Source: an uncultured beta proteobacterium
GTDB taxonomy: Bacteria > Pseudomonadota > Gammaproteobacteria > Burkholderiales > Burkholderiaceae_C
Direction: 5' to 3'
Assembly (NCBI GenBank): GCA_903873485.1
Contig: CAIQOO010000028.1
Span: forward strand, 1 to 38,459
Length of the DNA: 38,459 nucleotides
Position 1 is the first letter of the stretch. Each line of letters starts with the position of its first letter. Below the pieces are notes generated by a model. The model was not told the DNA's origin, searched no databases, and saw nothing but the letters and a program-made list of their open reading frames with translations. The translations under genes and the position numbers were made by a program. Shown here piece after piece: positions 38,324 through 38,459 of the stretch.

Positions 38324-38459
38324 TTACCTGGACAGGTCGATGGCGTACACGCCCTGGCTCTTGCCGCTGCCGTCGTCGTTGCTGACCACGCTGATGTTGT
38401 TGAACCCGGCGGTCTGCGCTACGCCCAGCTTGCCGCTGGCTGAAGTGAAGGTGACCGCA
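38324..38459 (-). CDS. C-terminal end of an unidentified protein (runs off right edge)
   Basis: The minus strand holds an open frame from the right edge to a TAA at 38326-38324. The visible tail reads AVTFTSASGKLGVAQTAGFN then NISVVSNDDGSGKSQGVYAI and DLSR. The Gly/Ser/Asn-rich, beta-like composition suggests an exported protein, but no family can be named from 44 residues. It is immediately upstream of the tiny membrane protein gene. Confidence 0.5.
   Translation of the reverse strand, partial: AVTFTSASGKLGVAQTAGFNNISVVSNDDGSGKSQGVYAIDLSR

Overview
The window looks like a chromosomal segment of a betaproteobacterium, most likely a member of the Comamonadaceae (Rhodoferax/Polaromonas type). 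The basis is GC-rich coding DNA, the style of the proteins (TRAP and BMP-type ABC transporters, a YjbH-like protein, a DUF2520 protein), and six copies of a roughly 50-base intergenic palindromic repeat of a kind I associate with that family. This is inference from memory, not a search. No rRNA, tRNA or CRISPR array was seen.

Layout. 1-5.2 kb: a Crp/Fnr-type regulator running off the left edge, a small unknown gene, a lipoprotein, a YjbH-like exopolysaccharide protein, then a gene graveyard (frameshifted antitoxin, a RecG-related ATP-binding protein fragment, the 3' end of mnmC). 5.2-13 kb: a minus-strand BMP-type (probably nucleoside) ABC importer operon that ends in a heparinase II/III-like polysaccharide lyase. 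13.2-17 kb: a TyrB/AspC-type aminotransferase, a DUF2520 dehydrogenase-like gene, and a compact IscB element with its omega RNA and terminal hairpins. 17-20.5 kb: a three-gene envelope operon (two substrate-binding-like proteins, one with a VWA domain, plus a membrane protein). 20.7-23 kb: a small unknown gene and a divergent pyruvate kinase. 23-27.1 kb: a TRAP transporter operon (small acidic protein, TatT lipoprotein with an apparent CTG start, DctP, fused DctQM). 27.1-30.2 kb: a fragment related to the pyruvate kinase gene, a diguanylate cyclase remnant, and two tandem alpha/beta-hydrolase esterases. 30.2-37.7 kb: a type I restriction-modification locus. 37.8-38.4 kb: an FRP-like protein, a tiny membrane protein, and a gene running off the right edge.

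The most striking system is the type I locus. hsdM, a short DUF1016-N protein, a HEPN-like (HI0074-family) protein and a specificity subunit are joined by ATGA overlaps. The specificity subunit carries a complete minimal nucleotidyltransferase (MntA/HI0073-like) at its N-terminus. A toxin-antitoxin-like HEPN/MNT pair has therefore been built into the R-M operon, with the antitoxin-type half covalently fused to HsdS. A rhuM remnant and a set of TTAAGAGAG repeats separate this block from hsdR. The IscB element is the second system of interest: nuclease residues look intact and a plausible structured guide-RNA scaffold precedes the gene.
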